A stretch of 64,000 nt of DNA from positions 1 to 64,000 of the forward strand of contig DLRY01000038.1 of the NCBI GenBank assembly GCA_002500665.1, given 5' to 3'. The notes beneath the pieces were generated by a model. That model was not told where the DNA came from. It did not search any database and worked only from the letters and a program-made list of their open reading frames with translations. Shown here piece after piece: positions 44,732 through 54,613 of the stretch. The position numbers and the translations under genes are program-made. Source of the DNA: Opitutia bacterium UBA7876. GTDB lineage: Bacteria; Verrucomicrobiota; Verrucomicrobiia; Opitutales; Seribacteraceae. How positions within the stretch are numbered: position 1 is the stretch's first letter; every line of letters starts with the position of its first letter.

Positions 44732-45903
44732 TCTTCCTTACCGCTCAGCAAACCATCCCCTGACTGGTCGATTAGAAAACGGAACAGGCCGTAGGCAAGG
44801 ACGATCGCCATGGGGCCGATCACGAAGCCTTGGGGACCGTAAGCGAGTATGCCTCCGATGATGCCGAGGAAGAGGAGAAAGCTCAACCAGGCACCCTGCT
44901 CGTGCAGGCGACGTCCCATCCCGGTTCGCGCTCGACTTACCAAGTAATTCAGAAATAGGCAAAGGCCTGCCATGAGGACGGCTAGTTCCGGTTCCCCCCT
45001 TGTCCACACTAGTGATGACAAGGGCAACCATACCATGGCGCTTCCGACGACTGGCACCAAACCCACGAAGGCGCCGATGAAGAAAACCGGCAGGAAAAAG
45101 AAGCCGCCCACGAAATGAGCCACAAGGCCCAACAGGATCCCTCTCAGCAGAGAAGTAAGAACGGTATCGCTAAGCAACCTGAGGGTGATCTTCCGGTGCA
45201 ACTGAAACCAAAGACGGACCTCTTCCTGACGGAACCCTCCGACTTTCATCGCTTGGTTGAGAAAGGTAGATCCGTGGGCATAGAGAAAGGAAAGGGCGAT
45301 CAAGGCCAAGGCCAACTCGGCCACGAAACCACGCGTCCCCTTAAAGAGAAACTCAAGAAAGGTACCGGAAAACTCGTGGGTATCTCCAACGAGGTTCGAA
45401 ACGAACTGGATGGTCTTTTCCTTGTCGAGGGGAAGGCGGGGATAGATTTTCTGGATTTCACCCACCCCATCGGCGACGCTCGCCAAGAGGGCTGCCCGAC
45501 CTTTTTCCTCCCCCATGGCAAGGGACCAGACGGTTTCGCTTATCCCCTCCCCTTCTCCTCGCTGCAGAAGAAGAAGAACAAAAGGCGAAAGAAGGACCAG
45601 AAGCAGGAGAACGGTGGAGAGCACGGCGCAGAGCTCGGACCTTCTACGTTCTTGGAATTTCGGCAGGTATCGTCTGCCGAGCCTCTCGATGGGGCGATAG
45701 AACACGGGATAAGTAAGGGCAGCCAAGGAAACCGCAAAGAGAATAAACTCGAAGAGTGGACGAAAGGTCCCGTAAAGGGGGACGATGAGAATGAGCAAAG
45801 CCAGTATGATGAGAGATCGCCTTCTCCAGAGTTGCCAGAAATCGTTCCTCTTCATGGACAGAAGGTCCTCGGACGTCTTGTCTGGCGGGTCGTTTTCGGT
45901 CAT
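44716..45903 (-). CDS. AI-2E family (PerM-like) transporter
   Basis: A 395-residue inner-membrane protein with about eight hydrophobic segments in the 2-4-2 layout of the family, and a large soluble loop after the third (about residues 105-190). Markers are LRGILLGLVAHFVGGFFFLP and FFIGAFVGLVPVVGSAMVWL. The name reflects one member that exports autoinducer-2; most members have other or unknown substrates. The ATG at 45903 is used. It lies 17 bases after uvrA on the same strand. Confidence 0.87.
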   Translation of the reverse strand: MTENDPPDKTSEDLLSMKRNDFWQLWRRRSLIILALLILIVPLYGTFRPLFEFILFAVSLAALTYPVFYRPIERLGRRYLPKFQERRRSELCAVLSTVLLLLVLLSPFVLLLLQRGEGEGISETVWSLAMGEEKGRAALLASVADGVGEIQKIYPRLPLDKEKTIQFVSNLVGDTHEFSGTFLEFLFKGTRGFVAELALALIALSFLYAHGSTFLNQAMKVGGFRQEEVRLWFQLHRKITLRLLSDTVLTSLLRGILLGLVAHFVGGFFFLPVFFIGAFVGLVPVVGSAMVWLPLSSLVWTRGEPELAVLMAGLCLFLNYLVSRARTGMGRRLHEQGAWLSFLLFLGIIGGILAYGPQGFVIGPMAIVLAYGLFRFLIDQSGDGLLSGKEDQSAS

Positions 45904-45919
45904 GTTGCTTATACCTTCA

Positions 45920-48805
45920 TTACTCCCCGTGAAAGGTCTTCGCAAGATGCTTTCTGAGAAACCTCCCGGTATGAGTCTTCTTGCGGGCAAGGGCTTTTGG
46001 CGTTCCCTCGAAAACCAGTTTGCCTCCTTTATCCCCACCTTCGGGACCTATCTCAATGACGTGATCGGCCAGGCTAATGACGTCCATATTGTGCTCGATC
46101 ACGACCAAGGTATTGCCGGCGTCCCGGAGCTTGAAAAGCAGATCCATCAAGCGCTGCACGTCAAGCCAATGCAAACCGGTCGTGGGCTCGTCCAGAAGAT
46201 AGAGCGCCCGGCCGGACTGCTTGCGGCTGAGCTCGAGGGAAAGCTTGAGCCTCTGCGCCTCTCCTCCGGAAAGGGTATTGGCCGCCTGACCCAGCCTGAG
46301 ATAACCCAGACCGACTGCCTCAAGGGTTTGCAGCTTAGCGAGAACCGAAGGATGTTTTTGGAAAAGCTCCGAGGCCTCCGAGATTGACATTTCAAGAACC
46401 TCGGCAATGTTTTTTCCACGAAAGCGAACCTCTAGGGTCTCCCTGTTGTAGCGCTTGCCCTTGCAGCTCTCGCATTCCACGAAAACGTCGGCCAGGAACT
46501 GCATGTCCAGCTTTACCATACCGTCTCCCTTGCAACGCTCGCAACGCCCGCCGGCCAAGTTGAAACTGAAACGACCAGGGGTATAGCCGCGCACGCGGCT
46601 GAGCGAGCACTGCGAAAATAGTTTTCGAAGCAGGTCGAAGAGCTTGACGAAGGTGGCGGGGTTGGAGCGCGGGCTCTTGCCGATAGGTGACTGGTCCACC
46701 CGGACGGCCTGGTCGAAATGATCCAAACCCTCGATCCCCGAATGAGCCCCCGGGACTTGCTTGGCCCTGTGCAGGCGGTGGGCGGCGGTCTTGGCGAGAA
46801 TCTCGTTGACGAGCGTACTCTTGCCCGAACCGGAAATCCCGCAAACGACGTTGAGCAGGCCGACGGGAAAGGAAACGTCGATATTCCTAAGGTTGTTTGC
46901 CCGGGCGGCCCGCACAACGAGGGATGCGTCGGACGGCTTCTTTTCCTTGGCGTCCTTGCGGACGCCATCACGCCCGGAAAGGAAGGATCCGGTAATGCTT
47001 GAGGAGGAGGATACGCACTTGGAAAGATTTCCGGCGAAGATGAGTTCGCCTCCATCTTCCCCTGCCCCAGGCCCGATCTCAAGGAGATGATCGCAGGCCA
47101 GCAAGGTCTCGGCATCATGCTCGACCACAATGACGGTATTGCCTCGGTCCCTCAACCCCTCCAGAACCTTGAGCAACCGGTTGTGATCAGCGGGATGAAG
47201 GCCAACGCTTGGTTCGTCCAGGGCGTAGGTCACGCCGACCAAACCCATGCCCAACTGGGTCGCAAGGCGAGACCTCTGGGCCTCCCCTCCACTCAAGGTA
47301 CGATAAGGGCGGTCTAGGGAAAGATAACCCAAGCCGACTTGATCGAGAAAGCCCAGGCGCTGATCCAATCCATTTAGCGCATCCATGACCTGCATGCACG
47401 ACTCCTCCTTTCGCAAGTCGTTTTCAACAAAAGACTTGGCTTTAGATATCGGTAGAGACAAGAAGGAATCGAATGATAAGCCGCCCAAGGTTACTGCCCG
47501 AGAGTAGGAGGAAAGTCTTCCCGCACCGCACGCCTTGCAGGGAGCCCCCACTTGATAGGTCAGCAACTTGGCCCTCAGTCCCTCGCTGGAGGTATTTCTC
47601 ATGGTCTCTTCAAGATCTCTAAGGGCTCCTGGAAATGGCTGACTCTTGGCCCTGCCTCTCCCGATCCGTAGCTTTAATTCGTATTTCTTCCTCCCGTCGC
47701 CATGAAGGAGAAACTTGCGTATTTCCGGGGAAAGTTCGGACCATGGCGTCCTGGGGTCGATCGGAACCTGCTCGCACAAATCCCTAATGATATTCTTTCG
47801 CAGGGACATCATTTTCTTGGATCCCAGCCTCCAAGGCTTGATCACTCCCTTAGCCAAGGAAAGCGAGGGGTCCGGAATCACGAGGTTCTCAAGAAAGCTT
47901 AGCACCTGCCCGAGCCCATCGCATTTCTCGCAGGCGCCCTCGGGGTGGTTCCATGAGAAATGGCGGGGGGTAACGGTTGGGTAAGTCTTTCCGCATTTCT
48001 CGCAGGCGTAACTTTGCGAGAGACGCAGTTCCCGAAAGGAAGACGCTTCCTCAAGCAGGATGAGGGCTCGTTCATCTCCTTCCTTGAAGGCCAACTCCAT
48101 AGAGTCGGCCACGCGGCTTCTGGTTTTGGGGCCAACCGACAAACGGTCGATCACCAGCTCGACCTCGAGCTCCCTCCCTCGGGTTTTCTCGGGAATCAAG
48201 TCACGGTCATCAAGACGCTTGATCTCGCCCTCGATCCGCACCCTCTGGAATCCCCTTCTTTCCAGACCAGGCAATTCCTCCCGAAGAACGGATGCCTTGG
48301 CGGCAAGCAAGGGGGCGAGAATAATGGCCCGCTTACCTTCTCCCTCGGACATGATTTGGGCCACGCAGTCGTCCAACGTCCGACGGTACACGGGCGAACC
48401 GTCGTCAGGACAATGAGGGCGGCCGGCGGTAGCCCACAGAAGCCGGGCGTAGTCGGCGATCTCTGTGGCCGTGGCTACCGTGCTCCTGGGGCCGGCAGTG
48501 CGGGCCGTGGCCTGCTCGATGGCAAGCACGGGGGACAGGCCCTCGACGTAGTCGACGTCGGGACGACGGACTTTTTCGAGAGCTTGACGGGCCTTCGGGG
48601 AGAGGCTCTCGACGTACTTTCGGTGGCCTTCTGCCGCTAGGACGTCGAAGACAAGGGAGGATTTCCCGGAGCCACTGACCCCAGTGACGCCGATCAACTT
48701 CCCTCGCGGGAACTTGGCCAGGATACCCTTGAGGTTGTTCTCACGGGCGCCCTTGACCAGAATCTCGCCCGATTTCAGCTCACGCTTTCGTTTTTCCTCA
48801 ACCAT
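45920..48805 (-). CDS. uvrA: Excinuclease ABC subunit A
   Basis: A 961-residue damage-recognition ATPase of nucleotide excision repair. It has two ABC modules: Walker A GVSGSGKSSLVFD near the N terminus and GISGSGKSTLVNEI in the second half. Signatures are LSGGEAQRSRLATQLG and LSGGEAQRLKLSLELS. Zinc modules appear as CEKCGK with CEKCDG, CKACGAGR, and CERCKG with CESCKG. The length is normal. It diverges from the glutaredoxin gene across 85 bases, where I saw no LexA-like box. Confidence 0.96.
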   Translation of the reverse strand: MVEEKRKRELKSGEILVKGARENNLKGILAKFPRGKLIGVTGVSGSGKSSLVFDVLAAEGHRKYVESLSPKARQALEKVRRPDVDYVEGLSPVLAIEQATARTAGPRSTVATATEIADYARLLWATAGRPHCPDDGSPVYRRTLDDCVAQIMSEGEGKRAIILAPLLAAKASVLREELPGLERRGFQRVRIEGEIKRLDDRDLIPEKTRGRELEVELVIDRLSVGPKTRSRVADSMELAFKEGDERALILLEEASSFRELRLSQSYACEKCGKTYPTVTPRHFSWNHPEGACEKCDGLGQVLSFLENLVIPDPSLSLAKGVIKPWRLGSKKMMSLRKNIIRDLCEQVPIDPRTPWSELSPEIRKFLLHGDGRKKYELKLRIGRGRAKSQPFPGALRDLEETMRNTSSEGLRAKLLTYQVGAPCKACGAGRLSSYSRAVTLGGLSFDSFLSLPISKAKSFVENDLRKEESCMQVMDALNGLDQRLGFLDQVGLGYLSLDRPYRTLSGGEAQRSRLATQLGMGLVGVTYALDEPSVGLHPADHNRLLKVLEGLRDRGNTVIVVEHDAETLLACDHLLEIGPGAGEDGGELIFAGNLSKCVSSSSSITGSFLSGRDGVRKDAKEKKPSDASLVVRAARANNLRNIDVSFPVGLLNVVCGISGSGKSTLVNEILAKTAAHRLHRAKQVPGAHSGIEGLDHFDQAVRVDQSPIGKSPRSNPATFVKLFDLLRKLFSQCSLSRVRGYTPGRFSFNLAGGRCERCKGDGMVKLDMQFLADVFVECESCKGKRYNRETLEVRFRGKNIAEVLEMSISEASELFQKHPSVLAKLQTLEAVGLGYLRLGQAANTLSGGEAQRLKLSLELSRKQSGRALYLLDEPTTGLHWLDVQRLMDLLFKLRDAGNTLVVIEHNMDVISLADHVIEIGPEGGDKGGKLVFEGTPKALARKKTHTGRFLRKHLAKTFHGE

Positions 48806-48890
48806 GGAAAACTAGCATGATTGAGCGTCGATCCCATGCCAAGCAGGATAAAAAGTTCTTCTCATCTCTCTCACCCTCTATTAGGAAGGA

Positions 48891-49160
48891 ATGGTGAACG
48901 AACCCATACTATACGTCAAACAAGGTTGCCCTTGGTGCGTCGATGCCTTGGACTATTTCGCCCGCAAGGAAATCGAAATGGAAGTCGTGGACGTCCGAAC
49001 CGATCCCTCCAGAATGAACGAATTGCTTGAGATCAGCGGCCAATCCAAGACGCCTACGCTAAAACACGGCGACTTCGTGGTGGCCGACTTCGACCTGGAT
49101 GAATTCGAGGCGGCCTTGGCCGCAAATCCCCAAGCGGCAAAGGGACTGGGGTTCGGTTAG
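48891..49160 (+). CDS. Glutaredoxin family protein
   Basis: An 89-residue thioredoxin-fold protein with the redox motif [12 protein letters not shown] (CPWC) near residue 13 and the cis-proline in [17 protein letters not shown]. The CPWC motif suits a glutaredoxin or NrdH-like redoxin that reduces disulfides. Its TAG overlaps the convergent aminotransferase stop by 4 nt. It is a single gene opposite uvrA. Confidence 0.88.
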   Translation: MVNEPILYVKQGCPWCVDALDYFARKEIEMEVVDVRTDPSRMNELLEISGQSKTPTLKHGDFVVADFDLDEFEAALAANPQAAKGLGFG

Positions 49161-50341
49161 ATTTCCCGGCAAAAGTCCTGGATACGGGAAAGTCCCTTCT
49201 CGATGACTTCATCCGAGGTCGCATAGCTCAGCCGGACGTAACCGTCGGCGCCAAATGCGTGACCTGAGACCACCGCAACCTTCCGCTCCTCCAGCAACCG
49301 GGTGGAGAATTCCTCCGAACCAAGACCCAGTTCAGAGATGTTGGGGAAAAGATAAAAGGCCCCTTGGGCCCTCTGGCAACTGACTCCCTCGATGGCTTCA
49401 AGGCCCTCAAGCAAATTCAATCGACGCCTGTCGAAATGAACGAGCATTTCCGAGACCGCATCCATGGCGCGGTCCCAACCGAGCATGGCCTCGAGGGCCC
49501 CGTACTGGGCAAAGGTCGTTGCGTTGGAGGAAGTCTGGCTTTGCAGGTCGGCGACCGCCTTTGCGATTTCGGGGTTCGCTACAAGCGTCCCAAGGCGCCA
49601 ACCGGTCATGGAAAAGGTCTTGCTGAAACCGGAAACCGTTACGACCCTCTCGGCCGCCTCGGGACCAAAGGAAGAAGGACGGTGATGCTCGGCCCCATCA
49701 TAAAGAAGATACTCGTAGATCTCATCGGACATGACGAGGAAATCATGCCTGCAGGCAAGCTCCACGATAGCCTCCATTTCGGCTTTTTCGTAGAGGCATC
49801 CGGTCGGGTTGGAAGGGCTGTTGAGGATCAGCATGCGGGTCGAGGGAGTGAGGGCATCCTCGATCTGTGCGGGGGTGACCTTGAAACCCTGCTCATCACC
49901 CGCAAATACTACCCTGGAAGTCGCTCCCGCCAATTTGACCATTTCAGGGTAACTCACCCAGTAGGGGGCGGGGATGATAACCTCGTCACCCGGACCACAG
50001 GTGGCAAGGATGGCTAGGTAGCAGGAATATTTTCCGCCCGGGCTAACCACCACTTGCCCCGGGGATGGCTCGGAAAGAACGCCTAAGGCGGCATACCTTT
50101 CCGCCAAGGCCTCCCTGAGTGGAGGAATTCCCGCGGCAGGGGCATACTTGGTCTTGCCTTCGGCCAGGGCCTTGGCCGAGGCCTCCTTTATGAAGGAAGG
50201 TGTATCGAAATCAGGCTCGCCGGCTCCGAATCCACATACGTCCTCCCCGGCAGCCTTCATGGCCTTGGCCTTTGAATCCACGGCCAACGTGGGTGAAGGC
50301 GAAACGTTACGGGCCCATTGTGATAAGTATCCATTCTTCAT
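49157..50341 (-). CDS. Class I aminotransferase (aspartate/prephenate type)
   Basis: A 394-residue PLP aminotransferase of the I-beta group. Key parts are [31 protein letters not shown] and the PLP lysine in [15 protein letters not shown]. It resembles AspC-type aspartate aminotransferases that also act on prephenate in many bacteria. It is last in a minus-strand run fmt-LysM-parB-secG-LolA-like, but 63 bases after the latter, so it may have its own promoter. Confidence 0.9.
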   Translation of the reverse strand: MKNGYLSQWARNVSPSPTLAVDSKAKAMKAAGEDVCGFGAGEPDFDTPSFIKEASAKALAEGKTKYAPAAGIPPLREALAERYAALGVLSEPSPGQVVVSPGGKYSCYLAILATCGPGDEVIIPAPYWVSYPEMVKLAGATSRVVFAGDEQGFKVTPAQIEDALTPSTRMLILNSPSNPTGCLYEKAEMEAIVELACRHDFLVMSDEIYEYLLYDGAEHHRPSSFGPEAAERVVTVSGFSKTFSMTGWRLGTLVANPEIAKAVADLQSQTSSNATTFAQYGALEAMLGWDRAMDAVSEMLVHFDRRRLNLLEGLEAIEGVSCQRAQGAFYLFPNISELGLGSEEFSTRLLEERKVAVVSGHAFGADGYVRLSYATSDEVIEKGLSRIQDFCREI

Positions 50342-50404
50342 ATTTCGGAGGGAAACTTAGGGAATTGACGGAGGCGGGCAAGTTCTTTTAACCCAATACT
50401 CGAT

Positions 50405-51283
50405 CTAATTCGTGGGGACAAACAGTTCCTGCGGAATCTCAAGCCTGCGACCGAGCCCCTTAGGAGAGAACGATATGGGATCCAGATCCAGTCGAAGAGC
50501 GACGGAGAGGACTTCGAAACGAGTATTGGACAAATCGGTGCCATTTTTGCAGTCGAACCTCTTTACGATCCAGGTCGATTCGATTTTCTTGAGACTGTTG
50601 AGAATGAATGTCTTGACCGGAACGGAACGGCTCGAAAAAGTCTGTACACGAAGAGGAGCCTCGTAATCGTCGTCAAGAGCGAGTGTCACTCGATTCCAAC
50701 CAGGGCGAGCCTCACGTACCCATTCAGGCAGAGAAAAAGCATAAATGTGGGCGGGTCTCCCGGCAACCTTTCCTGATTTCTCGTAACGAGCTGCCCAGAA
50801 GACGAAGGGCATGAGAATGTCAAAAGGCGTCTGGTTCATGCCTTCAACCAGGGGAAGCAGCAGGTCCTTGTGCTCAAGCTTTAAACTCCGGGAAGATTCC
50901 TTCCGATAACGCCAAGCTTGAGGATCGGACGAGTTGTGGAGCAAGATGCTGACCGGCTCCCCGTCTTCCTCGCCCGAATCGAGATCGATCCTGCTTATCC
51001 CGTGCCCCAAAGACGGACCCGAGATCAAGCCTTCCCTCGACGACTCATCTCCTCTTCTCGGCATATGTCTGAGCTTGAAGCGAAGGGCATAAGCCTGGTG
51101 GTGAACGCTTTGGTTCAGGTCCCGGACGAGAAAACTTCTGTAGCGTAAGAGACGGCGTTCCGCCTCGTCCTGATTCAGGACCTTTGCGAAACCACGAGCA
51201 GGGAAAGGACCCTTCGACAAAAGTTGCCCATCTGCAATGGCCAAGAAGGCCAAAATTAAACCAAGTAGGAAGACCTTGGTCAT
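50405..51283 (-). CDS. LolA-like outer-membrane lipoprotein-sorting family protein
   Basis: A 292-residue exported protein. The N terminus MTKVFLLGLILAFLAIADG is a signal peptide. The body is a beta-rich domain; the part FWAARYEKSGKVAGRPAHIY and the following DDDYEAPLRVQTFS resemble the LolA/outer-membrane lipoprotein-sorting superfamily found in Verrucomicrobia. A role in carrying lipoproteins through the periplasm is possible but not shown. The ATG at 51283 is clearly better than the longer frame, which overlaps secG. It lies 13 bases after secG. Confidence 0.65.
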   Translation of the reverse strand: MTKVFLLGLILAFLAIADGQLLSKGPFPARGFAKVLNQDEAERRLLRYRSFLVRDLNQSVHHQAYALRFKLRHMPRRGDESSREGLISGPSLGHGISRIDLDSGEEDGEPVSILLHNSSDPQAWRYRKESSRSLKLEHKDLLLPLVEGMNQTPFDILMPFVFWAARYEKSGKVAGRPAHIYAFSLPEWVREARPGWNRVTLALDDDYEAPLRVQTFSSRSVPVKTFILNSLKKIESTWIVKRFDCKNGTDLSNTRFEVLSVALRLDLDPISFSPKGLGRRLEIPQELFVPTN

Positions 51284-51296
51284 CGAGCTCCTCACG

Positions 51297-51788
51297 CTAT
51301 TGCGGAGAAGAGTTCGAGTCCGGGGAATCGGGCGCGGGGGTAATGGGTTGCGGAACCGGAGCGACGGGTGGGATATCCTCGGGTCCTTGGGCGGGAGGAG
51401 GTGGAAGCGAAGGTGGTTGGTCGGAAGGGGGAGCTGGCGGAACCGGGGGCAGGGTAGAGGAGTCGGGTCCGGGAACATCGGAAAGAGTACCCGAGCCAGA
51501 GCCATCGTCATCCGAGATAACGGGAGTAGTACCGCTTCTAAGGGGGACATCGAAGTCAGCTGCTTCGTTCTGGTAGAGAGCGTAGAGCGCAAAAGCCAAA
51601 ATGAAGAAGCCTAGGATGCCCCAGACCGTCATCTTGGTCAATTGTGCGGCGGAGCCGGCCCCCAAGACCTGGTCGGCGGCGCCACCACCGAGAGCGGATC
51701 CCATTCCGCCTGAGGTTCGCTGAATCATGATCAGCATAACGATGACGAAACAAAGGAAAATAAGGAGAAGCGTAAGGAAAATGATCAT
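51297..51788 (-). CDS. secG: Preprotein translocase subunit SecG with proline-rich tail
   Basis: A 163-residue protein. The first 75 residues are a normal SecG: a membrane helix, then IQRTSGGMGSALGGGAADQV, then a second helix (MTVWGILGFFILAFALYALY). It helps SecYE with protein export. The last 85 residues are an extension rich in Pro, Ser and Asp (LPPVPPAPPSDQPPSLPPPP), with no counterpart in short SecG proteins. The gene lies between parB and the LolA-like gene. Confidence 0.9.
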   Translation of the reverse strand: MIIFLTLLLIFLCFVIVMLIMIQRTSGGMGSALGGGAADQVLGAGSAAQLTKMTVWGILGFFILAFALYALYQNEAADFDVPLRSGTTPVISDDDGSGSGTLSDVPGPDSSTLPPVPPAPPSDQPPSLPPPPAQGPEDIPPVAPVPQPITPAPDSPDSNSSPQ

Positions 51789-51855
51789 TTCGAGAAAACA
51801 GAAACATACTATAATGCCTCTTTACCGCGAAAAAGGCAATCCTCTTTGCGCAGGC

Positions 51856-52818
51856 CTACGCCTCGAGGGCAGAAAGAATCCTTTCCAGATCCTCCTGATT
51901 CTCAAAGGCGAGTGTAATCCTCCCTTTGCCCGATGGACCAGACTTGATGGAAACCCGACGCCCAAGAGAAGCCTCGGCCGCCTCGGCAAGAGGAAGGTAC
52001 CTGTCCCCATTGGGTCCGTCTGTTCTCCCTGTAATCCCAGCCCGACCGGGGTTGCGGATTTCTTCAACCGCCTTCTCACATTGGCGGACGGTCCATTGAT
52101 CGCGGACGGCTCGTTTGCCAAGATTGAGTCTGGTCGCCACGTCGGGCAAACCCAAGAGAGCCTTGGCGTGCCCCATGGAAAGCTTGCCTGAGGCCAGCAG
52201 GCCCTTGAGCTCGTCGTCGAGCTGAAGCAAGCGAATCAAGTTAGTGACGTACACCCGGCTTTTGCCCAACCGCTCGGCCACCTTGGCTTGGGTAAGCCCA
52301 AAGTCTTGGACGAGAGATTGGCAGCCCATTGCCTCCTCAAGTGGATTGAGTCCCTCACGCTGCAAGTTCTCGATCAGCGAAAGACTTGCGGATGAAAGTT
52401 CGCTGGCAGACAGCACGCGCGCAAGAATGGTTTTGCGACCCAGCAACTCGTGGGCCCGCCATCTTCTTTCCCCAGCGATCAACTCGAAGGAATCACCCGA
52501 CCTCCTAACTACGACGGGTTGCAGGAGTCCCTCCGACTTGATGCTGTCGGCCAATTCCCGTATCGCTTCCGGATCGACCGTCTTGCGAGGCTGATGTGGG
52601 TTGGGAACCAGATCTCCAAGGGCAATTTCTAAAAGCTTCTCAGCCCGGTCTTCCGCCTCGGGTGTGGGGCGACCGTTACCGTTCGATTCTCGGGAAACTG
52701 GCGACGACTTGGTCCGATCCGAATGGGGAGCAGGTTCCTCAGACACTCCAGGACCGCCTGCACCCCCCGCAATGAGGCTTCCCAAACCTCGGCCCAACCT
52801 TGACGCCGTTTTCGCCAC
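51856..52818 (-). CDS. parB: ParB chromosome partitioning protein
   Basis: A 320-residue CTPase-fold DNA-binding protein that loads at parS sites and separates chromosome origins. LVPNPHQPRKTVDPEAIREL starts the ParB/Sulfiredoxin domain, GERRWRAHELLG is the nucleotide-binding box, and IENLQREGLNPLEEA with VAERLGKSRVYVTNLIRLLQ forms the helix-turn-helix part. The N-terminal 50 residues are Gly/Ser/Pro-rich. The start is a GTG at 52818, 4 bases after the LysM gene. parA is not adjacent, which is unusual. I found no parS-like palindrome by eye. Confidence 0.93.
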   Translation of the reverse strand: MAKTASRLGRGLGSLIAGGAGGPGVSEEPAPHSDRTKSSPVSRESNGNGRPTPEAEDRAEKLLEIALGDLVPNPHQPRKTVDPEAIRELADSIKSEGLLQPVVVRRSGDSFELIAGERRWRAHELLGRKTILARVLSASELSSASLSLIENLQREGLNPLEEAMGCQSLVQDFGLTQAKVAERLGKSRVYVTNLIRLLQLDDELKGLLASGKLSMGHAKALLGLPDVATRLNLGKRAVRDQWTVRQCEKAVEEIRNPGRAGITGRTDGPNGDRYLPLAEAAEASLGRRVSIKSGPSGKGRITLAFENQEDLERILSALEA

Positions 52819-52822
52819 GACC

Positions 52823-53467
52823 TTATTTCTGGGGAACGAACAATTCTTTGCCAACGAAGACCTTGGTTGGGTCGCTAATCCGGTTGGAATCGATGATCCA
52901 CTTGATCTTGGAACTGTACTTGACCGCGATGCTGCTGACGGTTTCACCTTTCTCCACCTTATGGACGAATCCGTTCTTTGGGTAGTCCGTGGAAAATGAG
53001 TCCCCCGAAGCACCACCCGGCGAAGGCCCGTTAACTTGGGAAAAAGCCGCGTTCATCTCGGCAATCAGATCCTTGAGCTTCTTGTCGAAGTTCTTTTGCA
53101 AGGCGATTTGCTCCTTTTCGCCCTGAGTGGCGCGCCTTTCCAGCGACTGGAGGCGAGCATCCATCTGTCGGGAGAGTCCATGGGCATCTCCCGAGGTCGA
53201 GTTCTGGCGCCGGGTAAGTTGCTCGACGGAGACCCGAAGTTGGGCGTTCTCACGTCGCAGGAGCTCCACTTCCGTCCTCAAGCCCGCAAGCTCTCTGGAG
53301 ACGAGTTCCATATCCTGCTTCATGTTTGCGAACTGCACGTTGACGTTCGCGGAGGCTTCCTGGAAAAAAAAGGGAACGCACCCACAAGTGAGTACAATAA
53401 GCTTTAAGAAAGCAGGCACGAACAAGCCAAAAACCTGCGAGAAAATGATCCTCAAGATATCCACCAC
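52823..53467 (-). CDS. LysM-domain coiled-coil envelope protein
   Basis: A 214-residue protein. A hydrophobic N-terminal segment ends with LIVLTCGC, so it is a membrane anchor or lipoprotein. Residues about 45-140 form a coiled coil (MELVSRELAGLRTEVELLRR and onward). The C-terminal 45 residues are a LysM domain (VHKVEKGETVSSIAVKYSSK, then VFVGKELFVPQK) that binds peptidoglycan. The first in-frame starts are GTG at 53467 and 53464. It lies between fmt and parB. Confidence 0.82.
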   Translation of the reverse strand: MVDILRIIFSQVFGLFVPAFLKLIVLTCGCVPFFFQEASANVNVQFANMKQDMELVSRELAGLRTEVELLRRENAQLRVSVEQLTRRQNSTSGDAHGLSRQMDARLQSLERRATQGEKEQIALQKNFDKKLKDLIAEMNAAFSQVNGPSPGGASGDSFSTDYPKNGFVHKVEKGETVSSIAVKYSSKIKWIIDSNRISDPTKVFVGKELFVPQK

Positions 53468-53523
53468 ATCCCTAAACGTACTGAATTCGAGGGCGGAAGC
53501 AAGAAATCTTTTAGGTATCTGGT

Positions 53524-54510
53524 CTACTTTTTTCGAGAAACCATGAGATCCGGCATAGGCTCGGAGGGAAGGACGGTTCCATTGGGCAAATCGAAACCAC
53601 GCAGAAAATCAGCCGCCGGCAACATCCTCCCCCCCGGTCTCTGCAATTCTCGAACAAGGATGCAAGCCTCACCAGTACCGAGCCAAAGGTTGAACTCCTC
53701 GTCGCAGAAAACTTCACCCGGAAGAAGGGTTTTATCCGGTGCCCCGACCAAGCATTCCCCAAGACGGATCCTTTGCTCGTCGAAAGGGAAACTTAAACCT
53801 GGCCAAGCTCGGAAGGCTCGAGCTCTGTCGACCAAAACCTGCGAGGGAGAATTGAAATCCATGTGACCATCCTCCTTGCCGAGCTTGCGGCAATAGGTGG
53901 CCAGTTTTTCATCCTGGAAAACTTCTTCTGCCCGGCGTTCGAGAATCGGCTCGAGGTTTCTCTGCACGAGGGGTATGCAGGCTTGGGCAATCTTTCCCCT
54001 CAAATCGGAACCGGTTTCATGGTGATCAATGGCTATGCGCTCGAAGTCGAGGACTGGACCGGAATCCATCCTCGGGACGACCCGCATGAGCGTGACCCCC
54101 GTTTCCCTTTCGCCCATTGCGATGGCAGTCTCTATGGGAGATGCCCCCCGGTAGGAAGGAAGGAGGGAGGCATGTAGGTTGAAGCAACCAAAGGGAGGGA
54201 ACTCAAGGAACTCACGTCCAAGGATGTGTCCATAAGCCATAACCATGACCATGTCCACCTGCCGAGCTTGCAACCACCGGACGTCTTCCGCACCGGGCTT
54301 AAGCGGGTCACGGCAGGGAATGTCTTGCCCTAGAGCCCATTCCTTGACCGGATTCATTCGAACCTTTCGCCCTCGGCCCGACTTTCGGTCCGGTTGGGTC
54401 AGCACGGCGACGACGGAAGGGTTGCCTGGTACGCCTAACATGGAACGAAGGAACGGCAGGGCGATTTCATCCGAGCCGAAGAAGGCGATCCTATTCGTAT
54501 TGCGTTCCAT
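53524..54510 (-). CDS. fmt: Methionyl-tRNA formyltransferase
   Basis: A 328-residue enzyme that formylates initiator Met-tRNA. The catalytic Asn and His are in FNLHASLLPSYRGASPIETA and the Asp in MRVVPRMDSGPVLDF. The N terminus RIAFFGSDEIALPFLRSML and the C-terminal tRNA-binding part are complete. The ATG at 54510 is used. It is first in the minus-strand run toward aspC-like, just downstream of the der terminator. Confidence 0.95.
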   Translation of the reverse strand: MERNTNRIAFFGSDEIALPFLRSMLGVPGNPSVVAVLTQPDRKSGRGRKVRMNPVKEWALGQDIPCRDPLKPGAEDVRWLQARQVDMVMVMAYGHILGREFLEFPPFGCFNLHASLLPSYRGASPIETAIAMGERETGVTLMRVVPRMDSGPVLDFERIAIDHHETGSDLRGKIAQACIPLVQRNLEPILERRAEEVFQDEKLATYCRKLGKEDGHMDFNSPSQVLVDRARAFRAWPGLSFPFDEQRIRLGECLVGAPDKTLLPGEVFCDEEFNLWLGTGEACILVRELQRPGGRMLPAADFLRGFDLPNGTVLPSEPMPDLMVSRKK

Positions 54511-54565
54511 TAATGACTGTCATTCTTTAGCCTGAATAAGGACTTTGGCACAACGAAAATGACGC

Positions 54566-54588
54566 AAAAAAAGCCGCCCCGGGCGGCT
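54566..54588 (-). terminator. Intrinsic terminator of der
   Basis: On the minus strand a 7-bp GC-rich stem AGCCGCC/GGCGGCT closes a 3-base loop (54572-54588) and is followed by seven T. It lies 25 bases after the der stop and about 55 bases before the fmt start, so it separates the two transcripts. It is the clearest terminator in the window. Confidence 0.88.
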
Positions 54589-54613
54589 CTCGTTCAAAGG
54601 TACGAAAATCTTA

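Noticed and set aside
48806..48890. SOS (LexA) operator before uvrA
   Set aside because: The divergent gap holds no CTG-N10-CAG or GAAC-N4-GTTC-like palindrome.
51283..51592. Upstream extension of the LolA-like protein to 395 residues
   Set aside because: The extension overlaps secG in another frame and is Pro/Arg-rich; the ATG at 51283 starts a clean signal peptide.
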